Shown one piece after another: positions 45,165 to 54,571 of a DNA stretch of 64,000 nt. This stretch comes from Pseudomonadota bacterium. Its GTDB lineage: Bacteria; Desulfobacterota; Desulfobulbia; Desulfobulbales; Desulfocapsaceae. The stretch lies in assembly GCA_023412495.1 (NCBI GenBank), contig JAEYNP010000039.1, positions 62,001 through 126,000 on the forward strand, given 5' to 3'. Every line of letters starts with the position of its first letter. The stretch's first letter is position 1. The notes below the pieces were generated by a model, which did not search any database, was not told the origin of the DNA, and saw nothing but the letters and a program-made list of their open reading frames with translations. The translations under genes were made by a program, and so were the position numbers.

Positions 45165-45332
45165 TGGACTCGTAAAAAGTCCGATCTACTTCGTTGTAGG
45201 TCTGAAACGGCGCTTCGCTGTACCATATGTACTACCAAAGCGCCATTTCAGACACTACGCCTCGTATATCGAACTTTTTCCAGAGTCCATCTCCATGGTT
45301 GGAGCACTTTTTACGGCTTTATCAACAACTGA
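45153..45332. repeat. 12-bp direct repeat flanking the inserted element
   Basis: ATCAACAACTGA occurs at 45153-45164, where it holds the last codons and stop of the ATPase gene, and again at 45321-45332, just before the permease start. It bounds the repeat element exactly and looks like a target-site duplication. Confidence 0.75.
45165..45320 (+). mobile_element. MITE-like non-coding element, copy 2 (complete)
   Basis: A 156-bp element. It begins TGGACTCGTAAAAAGTCC and near its right side has ACTTTTTCCAGAGTCCA, an imperfect inverted match of the left end. Inside is a long palindrome, GTAGGTCTGAAACGGCGC and then AAAGCGCCATTTCAGACACTAC around GTACCATATGTAC. It has no coding capacity, is flanked by the 12-bp direct repeat, and a deleted copy lies at 21160-21290. 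It separates the two genes of an ABC exporter and could fold into a strong RNA hairpin. Confidence 0.8.
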
Positions 45333-45335
45333 CGA

Positions 45336-46151
45336 ATGAGAGAAATGAACCTGAACCGGATCTACGCGGTCTTCGTCCGCCAGTTCTACCTGCTCACCAA
45401 TAACCCGACCCGGCTGGCCGGCAACTTCGTGTGGCTGACCATCGCTATCGTCCAATGGGGCTTTATCAGCAAGTACCTGGGGACACTTGGCAAAGCGAAC
45501 TTCAGTTTCATCACGGTCATCCTCGGCGCCCTTATCCTGTGGGAGTTCCTCACCCGCATCCAGCAGGGGCTGATGATGGCTTTCCTGGAGGATATCTGGT
45601 CCAACAACCTCATCAATTTCTTCGCCTCGCCCCTCAAGATCTCCGAGTACACGATCGGCATGGTCCTGAGCAGCATCGTCACCGGCCTGCTCGGCTTTCT
45701 CATCATGTCGACCATCGCCGGCCTGGGCTTCGGCTACGATATCTTCATTATCGGCCTCTCCATCCTCCCCTTCATAGCCATCCTCTTCCTGTTCGGCATG
45801 GCCATGGGCCTCTTCGTCTGCGGAATGATCTTCCGGCTGGGCCCGACCGCCGAGTGGCTGGGCTGGCCGATCCCGATGATCCTCTCCCTCATCTCGGGGG
45901 TCTACTACCCGATCGACACCCTGCCCGCGCCTCTGATACTTGTCGCCAAGGCATTCCCGCCCGCCTATGTCTTCGAGACCCTGCGGGCCCAACTGGAGAT
46001 GGCGTCGACGCTGCAGGGCTTCATGGAGAATCTGGCCATGGGGCTGGGACTTGCCCTCTTCTATCTGTTCATCGCCTACCGCTTTTTCCTTGTCGTTTAC
46101 CGCCACAACCTGAAATCCGGCAAACTCGCTCGGTTCAATGCCACGATATAG
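45336..46151 (+). CDS. ABC-2 type transporter permease
   Basis: A 271-residue membrane protein with six hydrophobic segments, the ABC-2 fold: an N-terminal cytoplasmic helix with R-Q-F-Y-L-L-T-N-N-P-T-R, and late in the protein W-P-I-P-M-I-L-S-L-I-S-G-V-Y-Y-P-I-D-x-L-P, the characteristic ABC-2 signature region. It pairs with the ATPase at 44427. The first ATG (45336) lacks a Shine-Dalgarno; ATG 45345 has AGAGAA before it. Exported substrate unknown. Confidence 0.9.
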   Translation: MREMNLNRIYAVFVRQFYLLTNNPTRLAGNFVWLTIAIVQWGFISKYLGTLGKANFSFITVILGALILWEFLTRIQQGLMMAFLEDIWSNNLINFFASPLKISEYTIGMVLSSIVTGLLGFLIMSTIAGLGFGYDIFIIGLSILPFIAILFLFGMAMGLFVCGMIFRLGPTAEWLGWPIPMILSLISGVYYPIDTLPAPLILVAKAFPPAYVFETLRAQLEMASTLQGFMENLAMGLGLALFYLFIAYRFFLVVYRHNLKSGKLARFNATI

Positions 46152-46224
46152 CTCAGGGGTCAGCGCAAGAGGAAACAGTCGGAGCCAGAGCGCCTGATTT
46201 GTGTAACCGCAGTGGTACCTTCCC

Positions 46225-47748
46225 TCATAATTGTATGGCGTTGAGAATTATGAGTTGCGTCACAAGCGCACCGGCGGGTTCACCACCTTGAACTTTCGTT
46301 ATAACCTTTTCACCATCGCGCAAAATGTTAAGCAGTACTGGCGCATCCGACATCTTCGCAAGAACGGATGCTATATCCAGAGGTTCATTTATTGCCTGAC
46401 CGTTTAAAGACAGTATGACATCGCCAACGTTCAGACCAGCTTTCGCAAAATTGCCGTTTTCCGTTAGCTTTACGATCATTACACCAATGCTACCAGAATA
46501 CTCTTGGGGCCTTTCGATTCTGTCAATGGATAGTCTTGCAAATCTCTGCTGCGATGGTGCCAATTTTTTTGTCTCTATCGCCTTCCGAAAATAATACCGT
46601 GAGGCGTGTCCGTCGGATTCAAGATAAGACATTGCGGCCAGCTCAAATAACTTTTCAGGTTGTTCTTCATTCTGATCGATAACTTTATTTTGCAGCGCGT
46701 ATACTTCCCCCTCAGTAAGGGTAACAGGTAGCCCTGTCGATTTCCTGAGCATGAGCAAATACGGATCTGTTACGCGTCGTTCGATTTCTCGCGTCGACGA
46801 TTGAGAGTCGAGGTCGACTCTTTTTGCCAGCACTTTCACCTTCTCATTGGCGAACTGCGCGGCAAGTTTCGTCAGCGCTCTAAATCCTTCTACGCCTGAT
46901 TGCGCACCGATATCAATCCCTCCAGATTCAAGCGCATCAGATAACAGAGCATTATCACTCTCGTCTTGGGCTAAAGAGAAAAACCGAGCGCCGGCATTTG
47001 CCAAGGCGACTTTTGCATTCAACATCATCTCATTATGAAACGACAGCCCCTTCTCCGTCCTCGGCAGATCACTGAGATGCAACGACGCCAAATGCTGCAG
47101 GCCATTTTCCAATCGGTAAAACGAGTCCATCACTTCACGGTGCTGCCGGTAAATTTCCTGTATCTGCTCAGCGAGTGCGGGATCATGAGATAAGTCGCGT
47201 TGGAAGCTATCGAATACGTGAGTTGAAAAATTGGCCTGGTTCACGTAGAGACTGATTGCTTTTTGATAATCGCGAAACTCGCTTTTCGCCCTGTCCTGAT
47301 ACGCGAGTTCCGTTTCGTTCGCACGCCTCACATCCCAGAATTTCTCTGGCGGGTGAGTTACAATGGCCTGAATGGTTAACGCTAAAGTACGAAAATTATT
47401 TAGCACTTCTGCTTTGATCCTGACAAAAGCGACCTCAGCTCTTTTTTTTGCAGAGGTGCTCGTATCACCTATCGTCACATCGCCGCTGTTTGATTGACCA
47501 ACTAAATTCCCCTGAGAGTTGTTACCGATAGAAATATTCTGCTGTGATTGAACAGCCGTCTTTTTCAGTTCGTCGCTACGGTCAAATGGGTTGACGAAAG
47601 CCACGATAGCTACCAGAAGAGCAACTACACTCGCAACCTTATCGGCTCTGTCCAGCCATCCATCGCCAAGCGCGCCCTTTAAGCTTAGGAGGAACAAGGA
47701 TACAGCCAAAATGACAAAAATGACGCCTACAACAACATTAGCTTCCAT
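46225..47748 (-). CDS. Unrecognised membrane protein with C-terminal PDZ domain
   Basis: A 507-residue orphan. Two N-terminal hydrophobic helices (about 4-24 and 38-54) are followed by a short Gly/Asn-rich repeat (I-S-I-G-N-N-S-Q-G-N-L-V-G-Q, then G-D-V-T-I-G-D) of a kind often seen in prokaryotic signalling and conflict proteins. Then comes a long charged helical region (about 100-400) and a PDZ domain (about 415-500: G-V-M-I-V-K-L, A-K-A-G-L-N-V-G-D-V-I-L-S-L-N-G). No protease domain is visible. The base composition is clearly AT-richer than the genes on both sides, suggesting acquisition. I cannot assign a function. Confidence 0.7.
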   Translation of the reverse strand: MEANVVVGVIFVILAVSLFLLSLKGALGDGWLDRADKVASVVALLVAIVAFVNPFDRSDELKKTAVQSQQNISIGNNSQGNLVGQSNSGDVTIGDTSTSAKKRAEVAFVRIKAEVLNNFRTLALTIQAIVTHPPEKFWDVRRANETELAYQDRAKSEFRDYQKAISLYVNQANFSTHVFDSFQRDLSHDPALAEQIQEIYRQHREVMDSFYRLENGLQHLASLHLSDLPRTEKGLSFHNEMMLNAKVALANAGARFFSLAQDESDNALLSDALESGGIDIGAQSGVEGFRALTKLAAQFANEKVKVLAKRVDLDSQSSTREIERRVTDPYLLMLRKSTGLPVTLTEGEVYALQNKVIDQNEEQPEKLFELAAMSYLESDGHASRYYFRKAIETKKLAPSQQRFARLSIDRIERPQEYSGSIGVMIVKLTENGNFAKAGLNVGDVILSLNGQAINEPLDIASVLAKMSDAPVLLNILRDGEKVITKVQGGEPAGALVTQLIILNAIQL

Positions 47749-47982
47749 AAACCGCGCCCCACTGACAAAGTTCGTGGTGAAACTGAGCAGCCAACAGAAT
47801 AACTATATTTATGGAGAGGATTTATGGTGAGGACTTTGGGTCAATAATGCTCCTCGTATCGTCTCAAACTTGCCGTTTCCGCTCGATCGCCCCCGGCTCC
47901 ATGCTAAAAAGGCGACGCACAGCCCAACTCAGCCGGATCTGGATGTAGCGCGAGTCATCGCCCGATTTTCACCTGTACGTGT

Positions 47983-50900
47983 TCAATCCCGTCCCCGCAA
48001 CTCCTGCTCAACACGCCCGCCGGGCTGCAGTTCGTAAAGGGTGTCGCGCAACCGCAGGCGGATTGGGGCGGCATGGCCGCTGAGGCTCTGGACGCCGATC
48101 CTCTCCCGCTCCAGGACCACCTTCAGCCAGTGCTTGCGGTAGAGGATGGTGAAGGTCATCCGCCGCACCTCCTCGGGCAGGGCCGGGTCGAACCGGAGGG
48201 TGTCCTCCCTGGTTTCCAGTCCGGTGTAGCAGCGCTGCATGAGGTCGACGGTGCCGGCCATGGCGCCGAGGTGGATGCCCTCGTGGGTGGTGCCGCCCTG
48301 GACATCGGCGATGTCGCTCTGCAGGGCCTCCTGGAACATGTGCCAGGACCGGCGGCGGTTGGACCTCGCCAGCACCCAGGCATGGACCACCCGGCTCAGG
48401 GTCGAGCCGTGGGAGGTCCGCTTGAGGTAGTAGTCGATATTTCTGGGAATGGTTTCGTGGAAAAACGGGTAGTCGAGGCGCCGGAACAGCTGGCGCAGCT
48501 CGTCGGCCGACAGCAGGTAGAAGAGCATGAGCACGTCCGCCTGCTTGGAGAGCTTGTAGCGGTTGGTGCTGTCGCCCTCGGCTTCGAGGATGCGGTCGAG
48601 GCGGTGGATATCGCCGTATTTCTTCCTGTAGCGGTCCCAGTCGAACTCTTCCAGCCGATCATACCCCTCGAACTGGCTGATAATACCGTTGTCATGGAAG
48701 ACGATGCGCATCCTGCGACTGATATCCTCCCAGCGGCGCAGCTCCTTATCCCCGAGGCCGAGATTTTCGCCCAGGAACTGCCGCCGATCCTCCGGCAGCA
48801 TCTCCAGCACTTCCAGGGCGCGGCAGAAGAGCCAGGCGACCATGACGTTGGTGTAGGCGTTATTGGCAAGGCCCGGCTCCGCCGCGCCCGGATATCCGGT
48901 GTGGAATTCGTCCGGGCCCATGATCCCCTTGATCTCGTAGCGGTCGAGGGCGCTGTCGTAGCTGGCGAGACTCGCCCAGAACCGCGCCGTTTCGACAATC
49001 ATTTCGGCGCCGTAGAAGGACATGAAGTCGATATCGCCGGTCACCTGGTAGTAGAGCCAGACATTGTAGGCCACCGCGATGTTGATGTGACGCTGGATCT
49101 GGGTTTCGTCTTTGACCCAGTGACCGGAGTCGGGATTGAGATGCAGCGTCTGGGCCTCCTCCCGTCCGTTGCTGCCGCTCTGCCACGGGAACATGACGCC
49201 GGCCAACCCCTCGCGCCTGGCCGCCAGCTTCGCCCGGGGCATCCGCCGGTACCGGTACTTGAGCAGCGCCCGGGTGATGTCGGGGATGCGCAGATTCAGG
49301 AAGGGAAAGACGAAGAGCTCGTCCCACATGATCAGGCCTCGATAGCCCTCGCCGTGCAGCCCCCGGGGTGGGACGCCCGCGTCCCGGTCGATCACGTGCA
49401 CCGAAACGGTCTGCAGCAGGTGGAAGATATGGAGATTGAGGAGCTGGGGGATTTTCGTCCCCGAGGTCTGCAGATCGAGGCCGCAGCGCTGCCAGAGATG
49501 GCCCCAGGCCCGCCTGTGCCCCCGCAGCAGGGTCTCGAAATCCGGGGCATGGGCGACCTGCTGGAGCGCCTCGTCGAGGCTCTCGGAGATGGCCCAGTCC
49601 CTGGAATTGTAGATGGCGACGATCTTCTCCAGGCGGACCTGCCGACCGGCCTCGACCGGCAGGCCGATCTCGCAGGCGACCCGGTCCCGCTCCCGCACCA
49701 GGCGGCGCTCGACATACAAGGCCTCCTCATCGCCGACGAAACATCTGGTACGGGCGGCCTCGGCAATCCGGACATGGGACTGGTTCGTCTCCGCCTCGAG
49801 CCAGATGATCCCGCCCTCCTCGTCGCCGCCCGTGCCGATGACGTCCAGGTGGTGGTTGTTCAGCTGCCGGTAGCGGGCCACCAGGGTATTCTCGACCCGG
49901 CCGTCGAGCGCGCTACGGATGCGGAGGACGCCCGACCAGTCCTTTACGCTGACCACCGTCTCGAGCCCCGCGAGATGGGGCAGCTCCATATTGACGAAGC
50001 GGCGCTCGCGCAGGAGAATCTCTTTTCCGTCCGCGACAAAACGGATGGACCTCGACAGAATGCCCGCGGCAAGATCAAGCTCCTGGCGATACTCGCCGGA
50101 CTCCATGGACGAGCTGTCCAGCCAGGGACCGTCGTCCAGTCGGAAGGCGAGCGGCAGCCAGTTGGGGACATTCACCACGCTCTCGTTCTCGACCTGCTCC
50201 CCCGCGATGCTGCTCCGCAGCCGGTTGTAGCAGCCGGCGATATATGTCCCGGGGTAGTGCTCCGGCCCGGCCTCGGCCTGGGGACTGGCGCCCCGGCCGG
50301 CAAAGTAGCCGTTGCCGAGGGTGCAGATGGACTCCCGCAGCTTCTCGCCGTCCGGGTCATAGCCCTCGTAGGCGATGGTCCAGACGCCCTTCTCCAACTC
50401 CCGTTCGGCCAGTGAGGCCAACTTTTCGAGAAAGGTCGTGACCTCGCCGGGATCTCGCAGGAAGTAGCGGGCGGCGGTAGGCCGGGGCCGCTCGCTGACC
50501 ACGATCGAGATGCCGTTCTCGCCAAGGCAGCGGAAACCGTCCTCGTCGGTGGTGTCGTCGCCGATATAGAGTGGTGTCACCCGTGACCCGTCGACATGGA
50601 ACCTCTGCAGCAGGGCCTGCAGCGCCCGGCCCTTGTGCCAGTCGACGTTCGGATGGAGTTCGAAGATCTTTTTGCCGGCACTCTTGCGCAACTCGTCGTA
50701 CCTCTCGACGAGGGCGTCGACCCGGTCTTCGATGGCCGCAATGGCCGGTTGTTCGGCATTGCGGTAGTGGACGGCGATGGCGAAGGGTTTACGCTCGATC
50801 CGGATGTGGTGCAAATCGCGGGCGGCCGGGCGAAGCTCCTGTTCGGCTTTCTCCAGGGCGAGGAGGTACGGCCCGGCGCGCCGTTCCTCGTCGAAATAGC

Positions 50901-51939
50901 CGCCCCCGCCGCTAATCTCGAAGCCGTGGCTGCCTGCACAGACTATCCCCTCGATCCCCACCATGCTGCTGACGTCCGCCAGGCTTCTGCCGCTGATGAC
51001 GGCCACGAACATGTGCCGGGCAAGTCTCGTCAGGACCTCCCTGGTCTTTTCCCCAAGCCGCGCCTGGCGGGGATCCTCGACGATGGGAGTGAGGGTGCCG
51101 TCGTAATCGATGAAGACGGCGGGCAGCTCTTTCCGCAGCCGGTTGAAGATGTCCTGGGTCTCGTCCAGAGCCGGGATCCACCTTTGCCGCCGCAAGGACA
51201 CGACACCATTCCCCCACTCGAGTTCACTCAAGTCCCCCACCACCAGGTCGGCGCCGCAGCAACCCAGGTCCGCCCGGCCTTCACGCTCGACCCCGACCAC
51301 CAGCGCGAAACCTCCCGCCTTGCCCGCCCGGATGCCTGCCTCCGCGTCCTCGACGATCATCGTCCGATGCGCCTCGACCCCGAGGCGGGCGGCGGCTTCG
51401 AAAAAAATGTCGGGCGCCGGCTTGCCGGCCAGTCCCCGGTCGGCGGCTTCCAAGCCGTCCACGACCACCGGGAACAGCTCGCCAAGGCCTGCTGCCGCAA
51501 GAACCTGCCGCGCGTTGCGGCTGGCGGAAATAAGAGCAAAGCGCAGGCCCGCCGCCTGTCCCTCCCGCATGAAGGTCAGCGTCGACTCGAAGGCCCTGAC
51601 ACCTTCCCTTGCAAGAATTTCGTGAAAGAACTCATTTTTCCTGTTGCCCAGGCCGCAGACGGTATCTCTCGCCGGGGGATCGTCGAGAAGGCCGTGCGGC
51701 AATCGAATGCCGCGGGAGGCGAGGAAGCTCTCAATCCCGTCGTAGCGGGGCTTGCCGTCCACGAATTTGCGGTAGTCGTCAAGATCGAATGGGACGAACT
51801 CCTCGCCCCGTCGATCGGCCCAGGCCGCCAGAAAATCGTCGAACAGCCGTTTCCAGGCCTTGGCATGGACTCGTGCCGTATCGGTTACCACGCCGTCCAT
51901 ATCCAGAATACAGGCGACGATCGAATCGTTGCGTTCCAT
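47983..51939 (-). CDS. Three-domain enzyme: beta-phosphoglucomutase-like HAD, trehalose-6-phosphatase, GH65 phosphorylase
   Basis: A 1318-residue fusion. Residues 1-250: HAD of beta-phosphoglucomutase type (L-D-M-D-G-V-V-T-D, G-K-P-A-P-D-I-F, V-E-D-A-E-A-G). About 262-500: trehalose-phosphatase (I-D-Y-D-G-T-L-T-P-I, I-S-G-R-S-L-A-D-V, G-S-H-G-F-E-I, G-D-D-T-T-D-E-D). About 510-1318: GH65 phosphorylase (G-T-Y-I-A-G, M-W-D-E-L-F-V-F-P-F, and M-G-P-D-E-F-H with the general acid Glu near 1006, then N-N-A-Y-T-N). Together these could turn trehalose 6-phosphate into trehalose, then glucose plus beta-glucose 1-phosphate, then glucose 6-phosphate. Start set at ATG 51939; the open frame before it lacks similarity. 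No trehalose-6-phosphate synthase is nearby. Confidence 0.88.
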   Translation of the reverse strand: MERNDSIVACILDMDGVVTDTARVHAKAWKRLFDDFLAAWADRRGEEFVPFDLDDYRKFVDGKPRYDGIESFLASRGIRLPHGLLDDPPARDTVCGLGNRKNEFFHEILAREGVRAFESTLTFMREGQAAGLRFALISASRNARQVLAAAGLGELFPVVVDGLEAADRGLAGKPAPDIFFEAAARLGVEAHRTMIVEDAEAGIRAGKAGGFALVVGVEREGRADLGCCGADLVVGDLSELEWGNGVVSLRRQRWIPALDETQDIFNRLRKELPAVFIDYDGTLTPIVEDPRQARLGEKTREVLTRLARHMFVAVISGRSLADVSSMVGIEGIVCAGSHGFEISGGGGYFDEERRAGPYLLALEKAEQELRPAARDLHHIRIERKPFAIAVHYRNAEQPAIAAIEDRVDALVERYDELRKSAGKKIFELHPNVDWHKGRALQALLQRFHVDGSRVTPLYIGDDTTDEDGFRCLGENGISIVVSERPRPTAARYFLRDPGEVTTFLEKLASLAERELEKGVWTIAYEGYDPDGEKLRESICTLGNGYFAGRGASPQAEAGPEHYPGTYIAGCYNRLRSSIAGEQVENESVVNVPNWLPLAFRLDDGPWLDSSSMESGEYRQELDLAAGILSRSIRFVADGKEILLRERRFVNMELPHLAGLETVVSVKDWSGVLRIRSALDGRVENTLVARYRQLNNHHLDVIGTGGDEEGGIIWLEAETNQSHVRIAEAARTRCFVGDEEALYVERRLVRERDRVACEIGLPVEAGRQVRLEKIVAIYNSRDWAISESLDEALQQVAHAPDFETLLRGHRRAWGHLWQRCGLDLQTSGTKIPQLLNLHIFHLLQTVSVHVIDRDAGVPPRGLHGEGYRGLIMWDELFVFPFLNLRIPDITRALLKYRYRRMPRAKLAARREGLAGVMFPWQSGSNGREEAQTLHLNPDSGHWVKDETQIQRHINIAVAYNVWLYYQVTGDIDFMSFYGAEMIVETARFWASLASYDSALDRYEIKGIMGPDEFHTGYPGAAEPGLANNAYTNVMVAWLFCRALEVLEMLPEDRRQFLGENLGLGDKELRRWEDISRRMRIVFHDNGIISQFEGYDRLEEFDWDRYRKKYGDIHRLDRILEAEGDSTNRYKLSKQADVLMLFYLLSADELRQLFRRLDYPFFHETIPRNIDYYLKRTSHGSTLSRVVHAWVLARSNRRRSWHMFQEALQSDIADVQGGTTHEGIHLGAMAGTVDLMQRCYTGLETREDTLRFDPALPEEVRRMTFTILYRKHWLKVVLERERIGVQSLSGHAAPIRLRLRDTLYELQPGGRVEQELRGRD

Positions 51940-52137
51940 AGATATTGTATTAAGCACAAAACCTGCCCTAAGGAAGACCGCGGTTGCCGAAAAATACCAG
52001 GGATCCGAAGCGGTACGGCATATTGCTCTTGGTATGGATGTTGCTAGTGTATTGGTACAGGGATTCGCAGAAGGCCTGCGGGCTTTGTGCGGGGACGGAC
52101 TCAAGGCACGAGGCAACGGTCGAGGAGGATAAGGAAA

Positions 52138-54522
52138 ATGGATGCAAGGCACGACTCCATCCGCTGGTTTTCGCAGATCGGCAAAAAAGACGTGGCCGCC
52201 GTTGGCGGCAAGAACAGCTCGCTCGGCGAAATGATCGCCGCCCTCAAGGCGGAGGGCCTCCGGGTGCCGGATGGCTTTGCCACGACCTCAGCTGCCTACC
52301 GCCGTTTCCTCGAGGAGAATCGCCTGATCGGCGGGATCGCCGAGTGGATTGGCCGGTATCGCGACAACCCCGACGATTTGGCCGCCGCCGGCCGAGCCAT
52401 CCGGACGATGATCCGGGAAGGGAGGTGGCCGGAGGAGATCGCCGGGGAGATCCGGCGGGCCTACCGGGAACTCGGCCGCCGACTCGGCGTCCGGCAGCCA
52501 GCGGTCGCGGTGCGCAGCAGCGCCACCGCCGAGGACATGCCCGAGGCGAGCTTCGCGGGCCAGCTCGAATCTTTTCTCAATATTTCCGGGGAGGATGATC
52601 TGCTCGACGCCTGCCGCCGGTGTTACGCCTCGCTCTTCACCGACCGTGCCATCGCCTATAGGGAAAACAAGGGTTTCGATCACCTGGCGGTCACGCTCTC
52701 GGTGGGCGTGCAGCAGATGGTGCGGGCCGATGGGGCCTGCTCGGGCGTGATGTTCTCCCTCGACCCGGAGACCGGCTTCCCGCATGTCGTGGTCATCGAC
52801 GGCGCCTGGGGGTTGGGGGAAAACGTGGTGCAGGGCAAGGTCAACCCCGACAGCTTCATCGCCTTCAAACCGCTGCTGGGCAGGGAAAACCTCCGGCCGA
52901 TCCTGTACAGGAGGCTCGGCTCCAAGGAGCAAAAAATGATCTACGGCGGCGAGCGCGACCGGCCTACCGTCAACATCGACACCACCGCCGAGGAGCGGCA
53001 GTCCTTTGTCCTCGACGACCATGAGGTCCTGCAGCTCGCCCGCTGGGCGGTGGTCATCGAGCGCCACTACGGCCGGCCCATGGATATCGAATGGGCCAAG
53101 GACGGCGAGAGCGGCGAGCTGTTCATCGTCCAGGCCCGGCCGGAAACCGTCCAGTCGATGAAGGGCAACACCCTCAAGAGTTACTCCCTCAAGGAAAAAG
53201 GCGAGATCCTGATCACCGGCCTGGCGATCGGCGAGGCCGTCGTCGCAGGCCGGGTGCAGGTGATCCAGAGCGCGGAGGATATCGACCGCTTTCGGCCGGG
53301 CAATATCCTGGTCACCGGCAGCACCGACCCCGACTGGGTGCCGATCATGAAAAAGGCGGCGGGGATAATCACCGACCACGGCGGACGGACCTCGCACGCG
53401 GCCATCGTCAGCCGGGAGCTGGGCATCGCCGCGGTCGTCGGCACCGGCCGCGGCACTTCGAAACTTACGGACGGCCAGGAGGTGACCCTCTCCTGCGCGG
53501 AGGGCGACCAGGGGCGGATCTATAGAGGCATCCTCGAACACGAGGAAGAGGAGATAGATCTCGATCGCCTGCCGGAGGTCGCGACCCCGATCATGGTGAA
53601 TCTCGCCAGCCCCGGCGCGGCCCTGCGCTGGTGGCGCCTGCCGGTCCGGGGCGTGGGTCTCGCCCGCATGGAATTCATCATCAACAACAGCATCCAGGTC
53701 CATCCGCTGGCCCTGGCCGACTACGACCGGCTGGAGGACGAAAAGGCCAAGGAGCGGATCGATGCGCTGACCCAAGGCTACCGGGACCGGCGGGAGTTTT
53801 TCGTCGACCGGCTCAGCCAGGGCATCGCCCTGATCGCCGCCAGCCGCTGGCCCGATCCGGTGATCGTGCGGATGAGCGATTTCAAGACCAACGAGTACGC
53901 CGATCTCATCGGCGGCCGCCAGTTCGAGTTCAAGGAAGAAAATCCCATGCTCGGCTTCCGGGGCGCCTCCCGCTACTACAGCGAGCACTACCGGCGGGGC
54001 TTCGCCCTGGAGTGCGCGGCCATCCGGCGGGTGCGCGAGGAGATCGGCCTGTCTAACGTCATCGTCATGATCCCCTTCTGCCGGACCCCGGAGGAGGCGG
54101 ACAGGGTCCTCACGGTTATGGCCGAATACGGACTGGTACGGGGGGAAGAGGGCCTCGAGGTTTACATGATGGTGGAGATCCCCGCCAATGTGGAGCTGGC
54201 CGAGCAGTTCGCCGAACGCTTCGACGGCTTCTCCATCGGCTCCAACGACCTGACCCAGCTGGTCCTGGGGGTCGACCGGGATTCGGCCCAGTTGAAGGAG
54301 CTGTTCGACGAGCGGAACCCGGCGGTCAAGTCGATGATCTCCCGGGTCATTCAGAGCGCCCGCAAGACCGGGACCAAGATCGGCATCTGCGGCCAGGCCC
54401 CCAGCGATTATCCCGATTTCGCCGCCTTCCTGGTCGAGGAAGGCATCGATTCCATCTCACTCAATCCGGACAGCGTGGTCGGGGTGATCCGCCGGCTGGC
54501 GGGAATTGGCAAAAGCAAATGA
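52138..54522 (+). CDS. ppsA: Phosphoenolpyruvate synthase
   Basis: A 794-residue enzyme converting pyruvate, ATP and water to phosphoenolpyruvate, AMP and phosphate for gluconeogenesis. In order: ATP-grasp domain (V-G-G-K-N-S-S-L-G-E-M, A-V-R-S-S-A-T-A-E-D), the swivelling phospho-His domain (G-G-R-T-S-H-A-A-I, His near 420) and the PEP/pyruvate TIM barrel (G-S-N-D-L-T-Q-L, and the catalytic Cys in G-I-C-G-Q-A-P-S near 752). Full length. GAGGAGG precedes the ATG. It is divergent from the trehalose enzyme and 49 bp upstream of the first UGA-containing rhodanese, so the three may be one operon. Confidence 0.95.
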   Translation: MDARHDSIRWFSQIGKKDVAAVGGKNSSLGEMIAALKAEGLRVPDGFATTSAAYRRFLEENRLIGGIAEWIGRYRDNPDDLAAAGRAIRTMIREGRWPEEIAGEIRRAYRELGRRLGVRQPAVAVRSSATAEDMPEASFAGQLESFLNISGEDDLLDACRRCYASLFTDRAIAYRENKGFDHLAVTLSVGVQQMVRADGACSGVMFSLDPETGFPHVVVIDGAWGLGENVVQGKVNPDSFIAFKPLLGRENLRPILYRRLGSKEQKMIYGGERDRPTVNIDTTAEERQSFVLDDHEVLQLARWAVVIERHYGRPMDIEWAKDGESGELFIVQARPETVQSMKGNTLKSYSLKEKGEILITGLAIGEAVVAGRVQVIQSAEDIDRFRPGNILVTGSTDPDWVPIMKKAAGIITDHGGRTSHAAIVSRELGIAAVVGTGRGTSKLTDGQEVTLSCAEGDQGRIYRGILEHEEEEIDLDRLPEVATPIMVNLASPGAALRWWRLPVRGVGLARMEFIINNSIQVHPLALADYDRLEDEKAKERIDALTQGYRDRREFFVDRLSQGIALIAASRWPDPVIVRMSDFKTNEYADLIGGRQFEFKEENPMLGFRGASRYYSEHYRRGFALECAAIRRVREEIGLSNVIVMIPFCRTPEEADRVLTVMAEYGLVRGEEGLEVYMMVEIPANVELAEQFAERFDGFSIGSNDLTQLVLGVDRDSAQLKELFDERNPAVKSMISRVIQSARKTGTKIGICGQAPSDYPDFAAFLVEEGIDSISLNPDSVVGVIRRLAGIGKSK

Positions 54523-54571
54523 GATCAATGCCCCACGGTCGGGCTTACGATAAGCGATAAGGAGAACAGAC

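Noticed and set aside
48073..50415. 780-codon plus-strand frame opposite the trehalose enzyme
   Set aside because: The opposite strand has complete GH65 and phosphatase motifs; this frame has none.
51940..52152. 71-codon N-terminal extension of the trehalose enzyme
   Set aside because: Pro/Arg-rich, without similarity, and it would overlap the ppsA start region on the other strand.
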